A program made the position numbers and the translations under genes. From Bacteroidales bacterium UBA5266 (GTDB taxonomy: Bacteria > Bacteroidota > Bacteroidia > Bacteroidales > WCHB1-69), in the NCBI GenBank assembly GCA_002411545.1, contig DHTG01000036.1, positions 1 through 5,125 of the forward strand: DNA of 5,125 nt, given 5' to 3'. Below the pieces are notes generated by a model. The model searched no databases. It was not told the origin of the DNA and saw nothing but the letters and a program-made list of their open reading frames with translations. Positions 1 to 5,125 of the stretch are shown piece by piece. Every line of letters starts with the position of its first letter. Positions within the stretch are counted from its first letter, which is position 1.

Positions 1-803
1 GCGGAATGATCACCCATATTGCCGAATACCATGGCTTGCACGTTAACGGCGGTACCCCAATCGTCGGGAATACCTTCTATGCGTCGGTAAGAGATGGCTT
101 TTTTTCCGTTCCAGCTTTTGAAAACGGCTTTGATACCACCTTCCAATTGAGCCTTGGCATTGTCGGGAAATTCGGTTCCCAATACTTCTTTCACCCTTAT
201 TTTAAATGCATTGGATAACTGCAACAATTCTTCGGCGGTGATTTCGGTGTCGGATTTATAGCCCTTTTGATGTTTGAATTCGTCGAGCATGTCGTCTAAT
301 ACCTTGCGAATGCCTTTGCCGTCTTTAGGTTCGATGCCTTCGGATTTTTCCATAACCACATCGGCATACATCATAATCAAACGGCGGTAAGAATCATATA
401 CAAAACGCGGATTATTGGTCTTTTTTATTAATCCGGGTATGGTTTTCGAGCTTAAACCTATGTTTAATACCGTATCCATCATACCGGGCATAGAACTGCG
501 GGCACCGGAACGGCAGGATACCAACAAAGGATTTTCGGCATCGTCGTAAGCCAATCCCATGATTTTTTCCACATTCTTCATGGCTGCCCAAACATCGTCC
601 ATTAATCCTTGGGGTAATTGACAATTGTTGGCATAATAAGCCGTACAACATTCGGTAGTGATGGTCAAACCTGCCGGTACAGGTAATCCTAAGTGGCACA
701 TTTCAGCCAAATTCGCTCCTTTACCACCCAAAAGGTTTTTCATGTCGGCTTTCCCTTCAGCGGTTTTTCCACCAAACGTATAAACGTATTTAATCTTATT
801 CAT
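1..803 (-). CDS. ppdK: Pyruvate, phosphate dikinase, N-terminal part (3' end outside window)
   Basis: The enzyme interconverts pyruvate + ATP + phosphate and phosphoenolpyruvate + AMP + pyrophosphate in the cytoplasm, at the glycolysis/gluconeogenesis branch point. The frame is open from the ATG at 803-801 to the window edge, 267 complete codons of a family usually near 900 residues. The start MNKIKYVYTFGG matches the family's N-terminus. NLLGGKGANLAEM (residues 23-35) is the glycine-rich nucleotide-binding segment; Lys28 aligns with Lys22 of the Clostridium symbiosum enzyme. SCRSGARSSMPGMMDT (96-111) carries Arg98, equivalent to its Arg92. NPRFVYDSYRR and DDWGTAVNVQAMVFGN, close to the window edge, are also typical. 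Only the ATP-grasp nucleotide-binding part is visible; the phosphohistidine and PEP/pyruvate domains would follow outside. No Shine-Dalgarno is seen before the ATG, which is normal in Bacteroidota. Sampled G+C is about 55%, higher than in the neighbouring defence genes. Confidence 0.96.
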   Translation of the reverse strand, partial: MNKIKYVYTFGGKTAEGKADMKNLLGGKGANLAEMCHLGLPVPAGLTITTECCTAYYANNCQLPQGLMDDVWAAMKNVEKIMGLAYDDAENPLLVSCRSGARSSMPGMMDTVLNIGLSSKTIPGLIKKTNNPRFVYDSYRRLIMMYADVVMEKSEGIEPKDGKGIRKVLDDMLDEFKHQKGYKSDTEITAEELLQLSNAFKIRVKEVLGTEFPDNAKAQLEGGIKAVFKSWNGKKAISYRRIEGIPDDWGTAVNVQAMVFGNMGDHS

Positions 804-859
804 TTTCAATAATATTTAATTTATAGATGTTAGATATTCCTTCTTTTTCTCAAAGAGTG

Positions 860-867
860 CAAAAATA
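860..867 (-). promoter_or_regulatory. Probable -7 promoter box for ppdK
   Basis: The minus strand reads TATTTTTG here, a full match to the Bacteroidota -7 consensus TAnnTTTG. It lies 56 bases upstream of the ppdK ATG, which would give a leader of roughly 50 bases. No good TTTG -33 box is seen at the expected 19-21 base spacing, so the call rests on the -7 box and its position. Confidence 0.5.
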
Positions 868-1021
868 CAAAAAAATCTGTAGCATTTTTATGCTTATGCC
901 TATACTTAGGACAAAAAATAAAGGTATATTTTTAATGGATTGAAGATGAGGAGGGGAGGAAAAATGTTTGGGGAAATAGTTGAAAGTAGGTGTGTTTAGT
1001 TTATTAAACGTTTTTTCGATT

Positions 1022-1046
1022 TGTGAGACGGTGTCTCATATTTTTT
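1022..1046 (+). terminator. Terminator-like hairpin with T-tract, plus strand
   Basis: TGAGAC (1024-1029) and GTCTCA (1033-1038) form a perfect inverted repeat around the loop GGT. A G-T wobble and a T-A pair extend the stem to eight pairs. Six T residues (1041-1046) follow directly on the plus strand. This has the form of a Rho-independent terminator for plus-strand transcription, yet no plus-strand gene lies upstream. On the minus strand the stem is not followed by a T-run, so it should not end the restriction operon transcript. It could instead be a protein-binding palindrome. Confidence 0.4.
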
Positions 1047-1095
1047 AATAACGATATTAAATGTAGTAACAGTTAGAAGTATGGTCAATATGAGA

Positions 1096-1158
1096 TTACG
1101 AGGCAATTTTCTTTTGAGTCCTCCAATAAGTCTCATCTTGATAGAAGACTTTAGTATT
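1096..1158 (-). pseudogene. Remnant resembling the N-terminus of a RhuM-family protein
   Basis: Just below the methyltransferase stop, in another frame, the minus strand encodes VFYQDETYWRTQKKIAS followed by a stop. From memory, the FYxDETxWLTQKxMAELFG pattern is the N-terminal signature of RhuM-family (virulence RhuM) proteins, which are widespread in mobile islands and near restriction loci. Here the expected Leu after Trp is Arg, and the reading stops where AELFG should continue. No further RhuM-like sequence is seen downstream. I read it as a dead 5' fragment. The match is only about 17 residues long, so chance resemblance is possible. Confidence 0.4.
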
Positions 1159-1159
1159 T

Positions 1160-2059
1160 TTAGTTAAATGCTATCGTTGTTTGTTTTATTAATGGTTCAA
1201 TTCTTTTCCCTGCAAGGTCAATATATTCTTTGTTTATGTCGTATCCTACAAATTTTCTGCTTGATTTCAAAGCCGAAACTGCTGTAGTTCCACTCCCCAT
1301 AAATGGATCTAAAATTATATCGTCTTTAAAAGAATAAAGTTGAATTAGTCTATATGGAAGTTCTTCCGGGAATGGTGCAGGGTGTCCAATTCTTCTTGCA
1401 CTTTCGGCATTCATTGTCCAAATTGATTTTGTCCATTCCATAAACTGCTCTTTTGTAATGGTATTTTCTTTTTTACCTTTTTCTCTTTTATAATCACCTT
1501 TAGAAAAAACCAAAATATATTCATGTATGTCTCTCAATATTGGATTAGCAGCACTTTGCCAACTTCCCCAAGCTGTAGAAGGACTTGCACTTGCTGCTTT
1601 ATTCCAAATGATTTCACCACGCATATTAAAACCAATGTCAATCATCATTTTTGAAATATAATCAGATAGCGGGATGTATGGTTTCCTGCCAAGATTGGCG
1701 AGGTTTATACAAGCACGTCCACCATTAACAAGGACTCTATAAGTCTCTTTAAATGAGTTTTCAAGAAGATGCAAATATTCCTTTAACGACAAATCTTCAT
1801 CATACTCTTTTGATACATTATATGGAGGTGAAGTAATCATTAAATGAACCGAATTATCGGGTAATTCTTTCATATTCTCGGCAGATCCAAGAATAAATTT
1901 ATTCTCAAATTTATCAGGAAATTTATTTTCGTTTTTATCAATTATTTCTCTCCTTCCAAGTTCTGTGTATAACTTAGAATTGTAAAATTTCGAACTATCA
2001 TGATTAATTCTTCCGTTTGTTCCGAAAGCACTTGTTTCTGTTCCGTTTTGTCCTTTCAT
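1160..2059 (-). CDS. Type II DNA methyltransferase (amino-methyltransferase, beta class)
   Basis: The enzyme transfers a methyl group from S-adenosylmethionine to the exocyclic amino group of cytosine (N4) or adenine (N6) in its recognition site, protecting host DNA from the partner nuclease. The 299-residue protein has the beta-class motif order: catalytic motif IV TSPPYN at 76-81, the motif X region HPAPFP at 226-231, then the SAM-binding motif I DPFMGSGTT at 251-259 and motif II GYDIN at 272-276. The segment around 155-180 (KAASASPSTAWGSW and following) is the likely target-recognition area. Residues 1-50 are low in recognisable signal; the conserved core begins near FILGSAENMKELPDNSVHL, so a later start cannot be excluded. 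The chosen ATG lies one base after the nuclease stop codon (TAA-A-ATG), which favours it and implies translational coupling. The target sequence, and N4-C versus N6-A chemistry, cannot be read from the motifs. Confidence 0.93.
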   Translation of the reverse strand: MKGQNGTETSAFGTNGRINHDSSKFYNSKLYTELGRREIIDKNENKFPDKFENKFILGSAENMKELPDNSVHLMITSPPYNVSKEYDEDLSLKEYLHLLENSFKETYRVLVNGGRACINLANLGRKPYIPLSDYISKMMIDIGFNMRGEIIWNKAASASPSTAWGSWQSAANPILRDIHEYILVFSKGDYKREKGKKENTITKEQFMEWTKSIWTMNAESARRIGHPAPFPEELPYRLIQLYSFKDDIILDPFMGSGTTAVSALKSSRKFVGYDINKEYIDLAGKRIEPLIKQTTIAFN

Positions 2060-2060
2060 T

Positions 2061-2921
2061 TTAGTTTCGGATTAAGGTTAAAAATTTTTCAGCTTTTGCA
2101 ATGTCGGTTGTTTCTTGACTTGAAATTCTTATTATTTCTCCAAGTTTCAATTTAGAAATCATTGAAGAGAAATAATTCATATCGTTAGTTACAAGTTCTT
2201 TGCTGTTGTTAAGAAGTTGTTTATTGTTTAATATGGTTTGAAAACCCAATTTCGGGGTGTTTTTAACATAGTCTGAATTGGTAGGATTGGGATTTAACGA
2301 CCAAAAGCCTTGTATTACACCCGAAGTTTTAAGAAAATCAACCTTTTTTATGTAACTCTCAGTAATGGGACTATTACCCAAAACAACTACGGGTATTTTT
2401 GTAGATGCAATTCCGGAAACTCTAATATTTATTGATTTACCAATAGCTTTTAGCATTGAATCGTAACGAAGTAAAGCAGGATTACCTTTATGTTGCTTAT
2501 AATCCCCAATAAATTCAACTTTATTCGGTTGTGTAAATTTATAGTTTGACACAACACTCATTTTTATTTCAAAAAGCAGTTTTATGTTTTCAGGTTTTTG
2601 ATTTGTGTGATCGGTTGTGCATAAAGCAAGGTCAGCACTCGATTGTCTTGTTAAACCTAATTCTTCACAAACCACACTATTAACAGCATAAAGTCCAAGT
2701 TCTTTTGCAATTGGTTCAAATATAGTTTTACTCCATTTTTCAGTATACTGTCCTATAAGAGAATTTCTGCTTTGTAAAGTTTGACCTTCTGCATTTGAGC
2801 CTTTAGGGACATAAGCAAAATATCCGTCTTGCAAATTATAAAATAATTGTTCCGGTGAAGCAAAGTTTTTGAGGGCTTCAATAAAGAATTGGATTTCAGT
2901 TTTATTGTTCCAAAGTTTCAT
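2061..2921 (-). CDS. Probable type II restriction endonuclease, PD-(D/E)XK type
   Basis: The predicted role is cutting DNA at sites that the adjacent methyltransferase has not modified. The 286-residue protein has a plausible metal-binding nuclease core: SSADLAL (94-100, Asp97), then after about 20 residues a hydrophobic strand ending in FEIK (117-120, Glu118 and Lys120), the D-Xn-ExK arrangement of PD-(D/E)XK enzymes. A conserved-looking stretch, QSRNSLIGQYTEKW (50-63), precedes it. No signal peptide or membrane segment is seen. I do not recognise the specificity family, so the call depends on the motif, the size and the direct pairing with a methyltransferase. It is the first gene of the operon and its stop is one base from the methyltransferase ATG. 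No controller (C) protein gene lies nearby. The ATG follows an A-rich leader with no Shine-Dalgarno. An ordinary AT-rich composition with no internal stops suggests an intact gene. Confidence 0.82.
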   Translation of the reverse strand: MKLWNNKTEIQFFIEALKNFASPEQLFYNLQDGYFAYVPKGSNAEGQTLQSRNSLIGQYTEKWSKTIFEPIAKELGLYAVNSVVCEELGLTRQSSADLALCTTDHTNQKPENIKLLFEIKMSVVSNYKFTQPNKVEFIGDYKQHKGNPALLRYDSMLKAIGKSINIRVSGIASTKIPVVVLGNSPITESYIKKVDFLKTSGVIQGFWSLNPNPTNSDYVKNTPKLGFQTILNNKQLLNNSKELVTNDMNYFSSMISKLKLGEIIRISSQETTDIAKAEKFLTLIRN

Positions 2922-2937
2922 AATGATTTTCTTTTTG

Positions 2938-2945
2938 CAAAGATA
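2938..2945 (-). promoter_or_regulatory. Proximal -7 promoter box for the restriction-modification operon
   Basis: The minus strand reads TATCTTTG, a full match to TAnnTTTG, 16 bases upstream of the nuclease ATG. Transcription from here would give a leader of only about 10 bases. No clear -33 TTTG is seen at standard spacing. Confidence 0.5.
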
Positions 2946-3001
2946 GTGATTTTATTGCAATATCTTTTTATCTAACAATAAAAGTTAAATTATTATTCTT
3001 T

Positions 3002-3036
3002 GCAAAAGTACATAAATATTCAAATGATTGCCGGCT
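3002..3036. repeat. 35-base direct repeat, copy 1
   Basis: This segment matches 3870-3904 at 30 of 35 positions in the same orientation, with no gaps. The most conserved parts are gcaaaa at one end and gattgccggct at the other. On the minus strand it starts within the last codons of the acetyltransferase remnant, covers its stop codon, and ends in the distal -7 box of the restriction operon. Similarity does not continue beyond either end. Confidence 0.7.
3003..3010 (-). promoter_or_regulatory. Distal -7 promoter box for the restriction-modification operon
   Basis: The minus strand reads TACTTTTG, a second full match to TAnnTTTG, 81 bases upstream of the nuclease ATG. It lies inside the 35-base direct repeat copy at 3002-3036. 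Together with the box at 2938-2945 it could make a tandem promoter. The -33 box is weak or missing. Confidence 0.45.
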
Positions 3037-3136
3037 CAATATCCCAATTCCACCACTGCATTTCCGGTAACTCTTTTATCTTATCATCCGAAAAGCGCTT
3101 TCTTATTTCTTTTGCAGGATTACCTCCAATAAGGTT
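3020..3136 (-). pseudogene. C-terminal remnant of a Vat/CatB-like hexapeptide acetyltransferase
   Basis: The minus strand encodes 38 residues ending at a TGA (3022-3020), preceded in frame by a TAG at 3139-3137. They include [18 protein letters not shown] and [13 protein letters not shown]. The GGNPAKxIRKRFSD pattern followed by a WWxW motif is the typical C-terminus of xenobiotic acetyltransferases of the left-handed beta-helix (hexapeptide repeat) type, which include streptogramin Vat and chloramphenicol CatB enzymes. The hexapeptide repeats and catalytic His that should come before are absent: the sequence breaks off and the DUF1003 stop codon lies 13 bases away. It is therefore a truncated, non-functional 3' fragment, probably left by deletion or by arrival of the DUF1003 gene. 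Whether the original enzyme gave resistance cannot be known. Confidence 0.75.
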
Positions 3137-3149
3137 CTACGTTTTTGCT

Positions 3150-3842
3150 TCATTTATGGTTTAGTTTTTTCAGTAGATCTTCCAAATAGTCAATTTGAAC
3201 TTCTTGGATTTCCAATAATTTCTTGTTTTGATATACCAAAAGGTGATCCATTTTCTCGTTTAACAACTTAATTTCGAGTTCTGCCTTAAGGTCAATTTTA
3301 TAATCGTGTTCAGATCGTTGCCTATCCTTTTGTTCTTGGCGGTTTTGACTCATCATAATAATTGGTGCTTGTATTGCCGCCAGACAAGAAAGGATAAGGT
3401 TTAAAAGTATAAATGGATAAGGGTCAAACGGTTTGCTGAAAAGCAACCAAACGTTTACCACCATCCAAAGCACTAAGAAAGAAAAAAATACTATAATAAA
3501 TATCCAACTTCCACCAAATTGTGCAATTTTATCAGCCATTTTTTGCCCCGTTGTTAGTTTTGATCCTATTTCCGGTTCAATGTTCTCCGATAAGATGGAA
3601 TTGTTTTTAATTGCTTGCATAACATCACGGTCGATTAATGCTAATTCACCCCTCTCTTGTTCTACCAGTTTAGTCAGATAAAGCCTTCTGTATTTGTTCA
3701 GCTCGTCAATTGATATAATGCTTTCATCTGAAAAACCTCTAAAATCTGTTTTTATCAGTTTAAAAATACCTTCTCTAATGTCCATTCCTTTGACAGACTC
3801 AGATTTTTTTATTTCCTTATTTGATATGTAACTAACAGGCAT
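3150..3842 (-). CDS. DUF1003-family membrane protein
   Basis: This is a 230-residue inner-membrane protein of unknown function. The family signature is clear: MADKIAQFGGSWIFII (102-117) leads into a first membrane helix (about 113-135), then KPFDPYPFILLNLILS (137-152) starts the second (about 142-163), then PIIMMSQNRQEQKDR (160-174) and EHDYKIDLKAELEI (178-191). Residues 190-228 are rich in Leu, Lys and Glu and look like a coiled coil. Residues 1-100 are charged and likely cytosolic. There is no signal peptide. The ATG at 3842 is supported by a -7 promoter box 29 bases upstream. It appears to be transcribed alone, with the acetyltransferase remnant and a new promoter region separating it from the restriction operon. 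It is AT-rich like the restriction genes. Its presence beside defence genes does not by itself show a defence role, since DUF1003 proteins are common in bacteria. Confidence 0.9.
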   Translation of the reverse strand: MPVSYISNKEIKKSESVKGMDIREGIFKLIKTDFRGFSDESIISIDELNKYRRLYLTKLVEQERGELALIDRDVMQAIKNNSILSENIEPEIGSKLTTGQKMADKIAQFGGSWIFIIVFFSFLVLWMVVNVWLLFSKPFDPYPFILLNLILSCLAAIQAPIIMMSQNRQEQKDRQRSEHDYKIDLKAELEIKLLNEKMDHLLVYQNKKLLEIQEVQIDYLEDLLKKLNHK

Positions 3843-3869
3843 AGGCGTTTATTTAAATATATCCGTGCT

Positions 3870-3904
3870 GCAAAACTACACAAATTTTCTAACGATTGCC
3901 GGCT
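3870..3904. repeat. 35-base direct repeat, copy 2
   Basis: This is the partner of 3002-3036 (30 of 35 identical, same orientation, 868 bases apart). It also carries a minus-strand -7 box at its low-coordinate end. Unlike copy 1, no coding remnant can be recognised on its high-coordinate side. Confidence 0.7.
3871..3878 (-). promoter_or_regulatory. Probable -7 promoter box for the DUF1003 gene
   Basis: The minus strand reads TAGTTTTG, matching TAnnTTTG, 29 bases upstream of the DUF1003 ATG. It would give a leader of about 20-25 bases. It sits at the same place in repeat copy 2 as the distal restriction-operon box does in copy 1. No clear -33 box is seen. Confidence 0.5.
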
Positions 3905-4024
3905 TTATGTGATTTTTATTACAAAACATCCGACGGATTAGGTATACGAAAATAACACTATACCCATTTATATATCTAAAAACCTGACAACAATCGGAAA
4001 AATGAACAACGGATGGGTTTCCCT

Positions 4025-5125
4025 CTAAAACAAACTCATCTGTTGACAGCTAGGCTTGGGAGGTTTCTTTTCTATGGGCTCCGTTAATGAAACGGGTATT
4101 TCTTTGACAAATCTTGACAGAGTCTGATTTTCCGTTCGGTTAAACGTTTTTCTCGTTCGTGCGTTTGTAATAAACAATTGATCTTTGGTACGGGTAAGGG
4201 CGACATAAAAAAGTCTTCTCTCTTCTTCCATATCGATGTTCTCTCGCAACAAAGGTGTAACTCCTTCTTCGGCACCTGCAATGAATACAACAGGATATTC
4301 AAGTCCTTTGGAAGCGTGGAAGGTCAACAGGGTTACGGCATCTGTTTTAAGGCGTGCCACATCGGTATAGGTGTCCAACAAAAGGGTATACAGAAACTGT
4401 TCCAAATCCGTTCCGTATTCCTTGGCGATATGGAGTATGGTTTCTTTCCAGATGAGTCCGGTCTCATCCAAGGTTTCTTCTGGGATGAACTTTTCAAAAA
4501 TAAAAGAAACGGCTTCTGTTGTATTTTGTGTTGCAAAAACGTTTTCGCCTTCTTCACCAAAAAGAGAGACAAAACGCGTTTCTTCAGGATGAGATAAAAG
4601 AAAGGCCTGTTTCTCTTTATTGCTCATTTTGAATCCATGCCTAAGCACACCGTCTAATGCGATAACATCTTTCGGATATAGATACAACTTTATTATATCG
4701 GTAATGAGATGAAAAGGGTAGGTTTCCAAAAAAGAGGAGGCATCGCCGAAACGTACCGGTATGCCCGACTGTTTACAAGCGCCAAGCAACGCCTTGCCTA
4801 TGGCACGGGTGCGAAACAACACTGCAATATCGGAGAAACCGTATGAGCTGTCCTGATGGATATTATTCCCTATAAGGTTGTTGAATCCTCCGATCAGTTC
4901 CTCAATTTCTCCGGTGATAAAGGCAGCTTCTTTGTATTCATCGGCTGCACTGAAGAGGCGGATTTTCCCTTTTCCCGGTTTATGGGCGATGAGCCGTATA
5001 TCCTTACGAAGCATATTGTTACGGATAATAGTACTTGCTGATTCCACAATAAAACCCGAAGAACGATAATTCTGTTGAAGGGAGATTTCTTGTGTGTGGA
5101 AGTCTTCGCTAAACCGGAAAAACAA
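4025..5125 (-). CDS. UvrD/Rep/PcrA-family ATP-dependent DNA helicase, C-terminal part (5' end outside window)
   Basis: This is a superfamily 1A 3'-5' DNA helicase acting in DNA repair or replication restart. The visible 366 residues begin at the window edge, so the first codon shown (TTG) is not a start; about half of a usual protein of 650-750 residues or more is missing, including the Walker A and B motifs. Visible motifs are QNYRS (18-22, motif IV), DIAVLFRTRAIG (99-110), TFHASKGLEYPVVFI (268-282, motif V) and EERRLFYVALTRTKDQLFI (301-319, motif VI with its ATP-sensing arginine). The tail ends in QQMSLF after a Lys/Pro-rich linker, a common C-terminal form in this family. The stop is TAG at 4027-4025. 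Sampled G+C near 57% resembles ppdK and differs from the genes between them. Which paralogue it is (UvrD, PcrA, Rep or a fusion) cannot be told without the N-terminal half. Confidence 0.93.
   Translation of the reverse strand: MFFRFSEDFHTQEISLQQNYRSSGFIVESASTIIRNNMLRKDIRLIAHKPGKGKIRLFSAADEYKEAAFITGEIEELIGGFNNLIGNNIHQDSSYGFSDIAVLFRTRAIGKALLGACKQSGIPVRFGDASSFLETYPFHLITDIIKLYLYPKDVIALDGVLRHGFKMSNKEKQAFLLSHPEETRFVSLFGEEGENVFATQNTTEAVSFIFEKFIPEETLDETGLIWKETILHIAKEYGTDLEQFLYTLLLDTYTDVARLKTDAVTLLTFHASKGLEYPVVFIAGAEEGVTPLLRENIDMEEERRLFYVALTRTKDQLFITNARTRKTFNRTENQTLSRFVKEIPVSLTEPIEKKPPKPSCQQMSLF

Larger units (their letters stand above)
804..1159. other. AT-rich gap between the methyltransferase gene and ppdK
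   Basis: This 356-base stretch has no complete gene. It holds the ppdK promoter box (860-867), a plus-strand hairpin with a T-tract (1022-1046), and a short decayed coding remnant just after the methyltransferase stop (1096-1158). A small palindrome cctatacttagg lies at 899-910, upstream of the promoter box. I see nothing recognisable in 911-1020. Confidence 0.6.

Noticed and set aside
6..699. Open frames at 6-218 plus strand and 412-699 minus strand.
   Set aside because: They are shadows of the ppdK reading frame, which is continuous from 803 to the window edge and has strong family motifs.
2940..3036. Possible integron attC site: ATTTAAC and GTTAGAT on the minus strand upstream of the nuclease gene, matching RYYYAAC and GTTRRRY.
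   Set aside because: The two motifs are only a few bases apart, far too close for an attC site, and in such AT-rich DNA the matches are expected by chance.
3433..3681. 82-codon plus-strand open frame inside the DUF1003 gene.
   Set aside because: It lies antisense to a well-supported gene and has no recognisable protein signature.
3928..3938. Palindrome atccgacggat as a terminator for the helicase gene.
   Set aside because: The usable stem is only four base pairs with a three-base loop, and no real T-run follows on the minus strand.
3886..3945. TCTAACGATTGCCGGC at repeat copy 2 resembles the first half of an attC site.
   Set aside because: No complementary second half is found; the nearest candidate, GGATTAGG, pairs over only four bases. 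Copy 1 also lacks the TCTAAC motif.
4084..5069. Several open frames of 61-139 codons on both strands within the helicase gene.
   Set aside because: All overlap the helicase frame, which carries motifs IV, V and VI in order; the others have no family features.
1..5125. CRISPR array, tRNA, rRNA or an insertion sequence.
   Set aside because: No regularly spaced repeats, cloverleaf-like sequence, rRNA segments, or transposase with terminal inverted repeats were seen on either strand.

Overview
The window most likely comes from a Bacteroidota (Bacteroidetes) chromosome, probably of the order Bacteroidales. Three things suggest this. The spaces upstream of genes carry the -7 promoter box typical of the phylum (TAnnTTTG: TATTTTTG, TATCTTTG, TACTTTTG, TAGTTTTG). 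The starts that can be placed have no clear Shine-Dalgarno sequence. The two flanking housekeeping genes are of types common in this group. The genus cannot be told from this sequence.

All five genes read on the minus strand, so transcription runs from high to low coordinates. At the right edge (4025-5125) is the C-terminal half of a UvrD/Rep-type superfamily 1 DNA helicase, whose N-terminus lies outside the window. Next come a gap with a promoter (3843-4024), a DUF1003-type two-helix membrane protein (3150-3842), a truncated end of a Vat/CatB-like hexapeptide acetyltransferase (about 3020-3136), and a promoter region (2922-3010). A two-gene type II restriction-modification operon follows: a PD-(D/E)XK nuclease (2061-2921), then a beta-class amino-methyltransferase (1160-2059). 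Below it are a tiny remnant resembling the start of a RhuM-family protein (about 1096-1158) and a 356-base gap. The left edge (1-803) holds the first 267 codons of pyruvate, phosphate dikinase, which continues out of the window.

The two edge genes are core metabolism and DNA-repair genes with sampled lines at 55-57% G+C. The middle is clearly AT-richer (a sampled methyltransferase line is 25% G+C) and holds defence genes and gene fragments. I read 804-4024 as a small accessory island between two conserved genes. The restriction and modification genes are a self-contained defence pair: the methyltransferase protects host sites that the nuclease would cut in foreign DNA.

The best candidate for something undescribed is a 35-base direct repeat, 30 of 35 positions identical, at 3002-3036 and 3870-3904. 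Each copy carries a minus-strand -7 promoter box. One copy overlaps the 3' end of the acetyltransferase remnant and lies upstream of the restriction operon; the other lies just upstream of the DUF1003 gene. The layout suggests a repeat that joins the 3' end of one cargo gene to the promoter of the next, as in a cassette array. This is an inference from two copies only.
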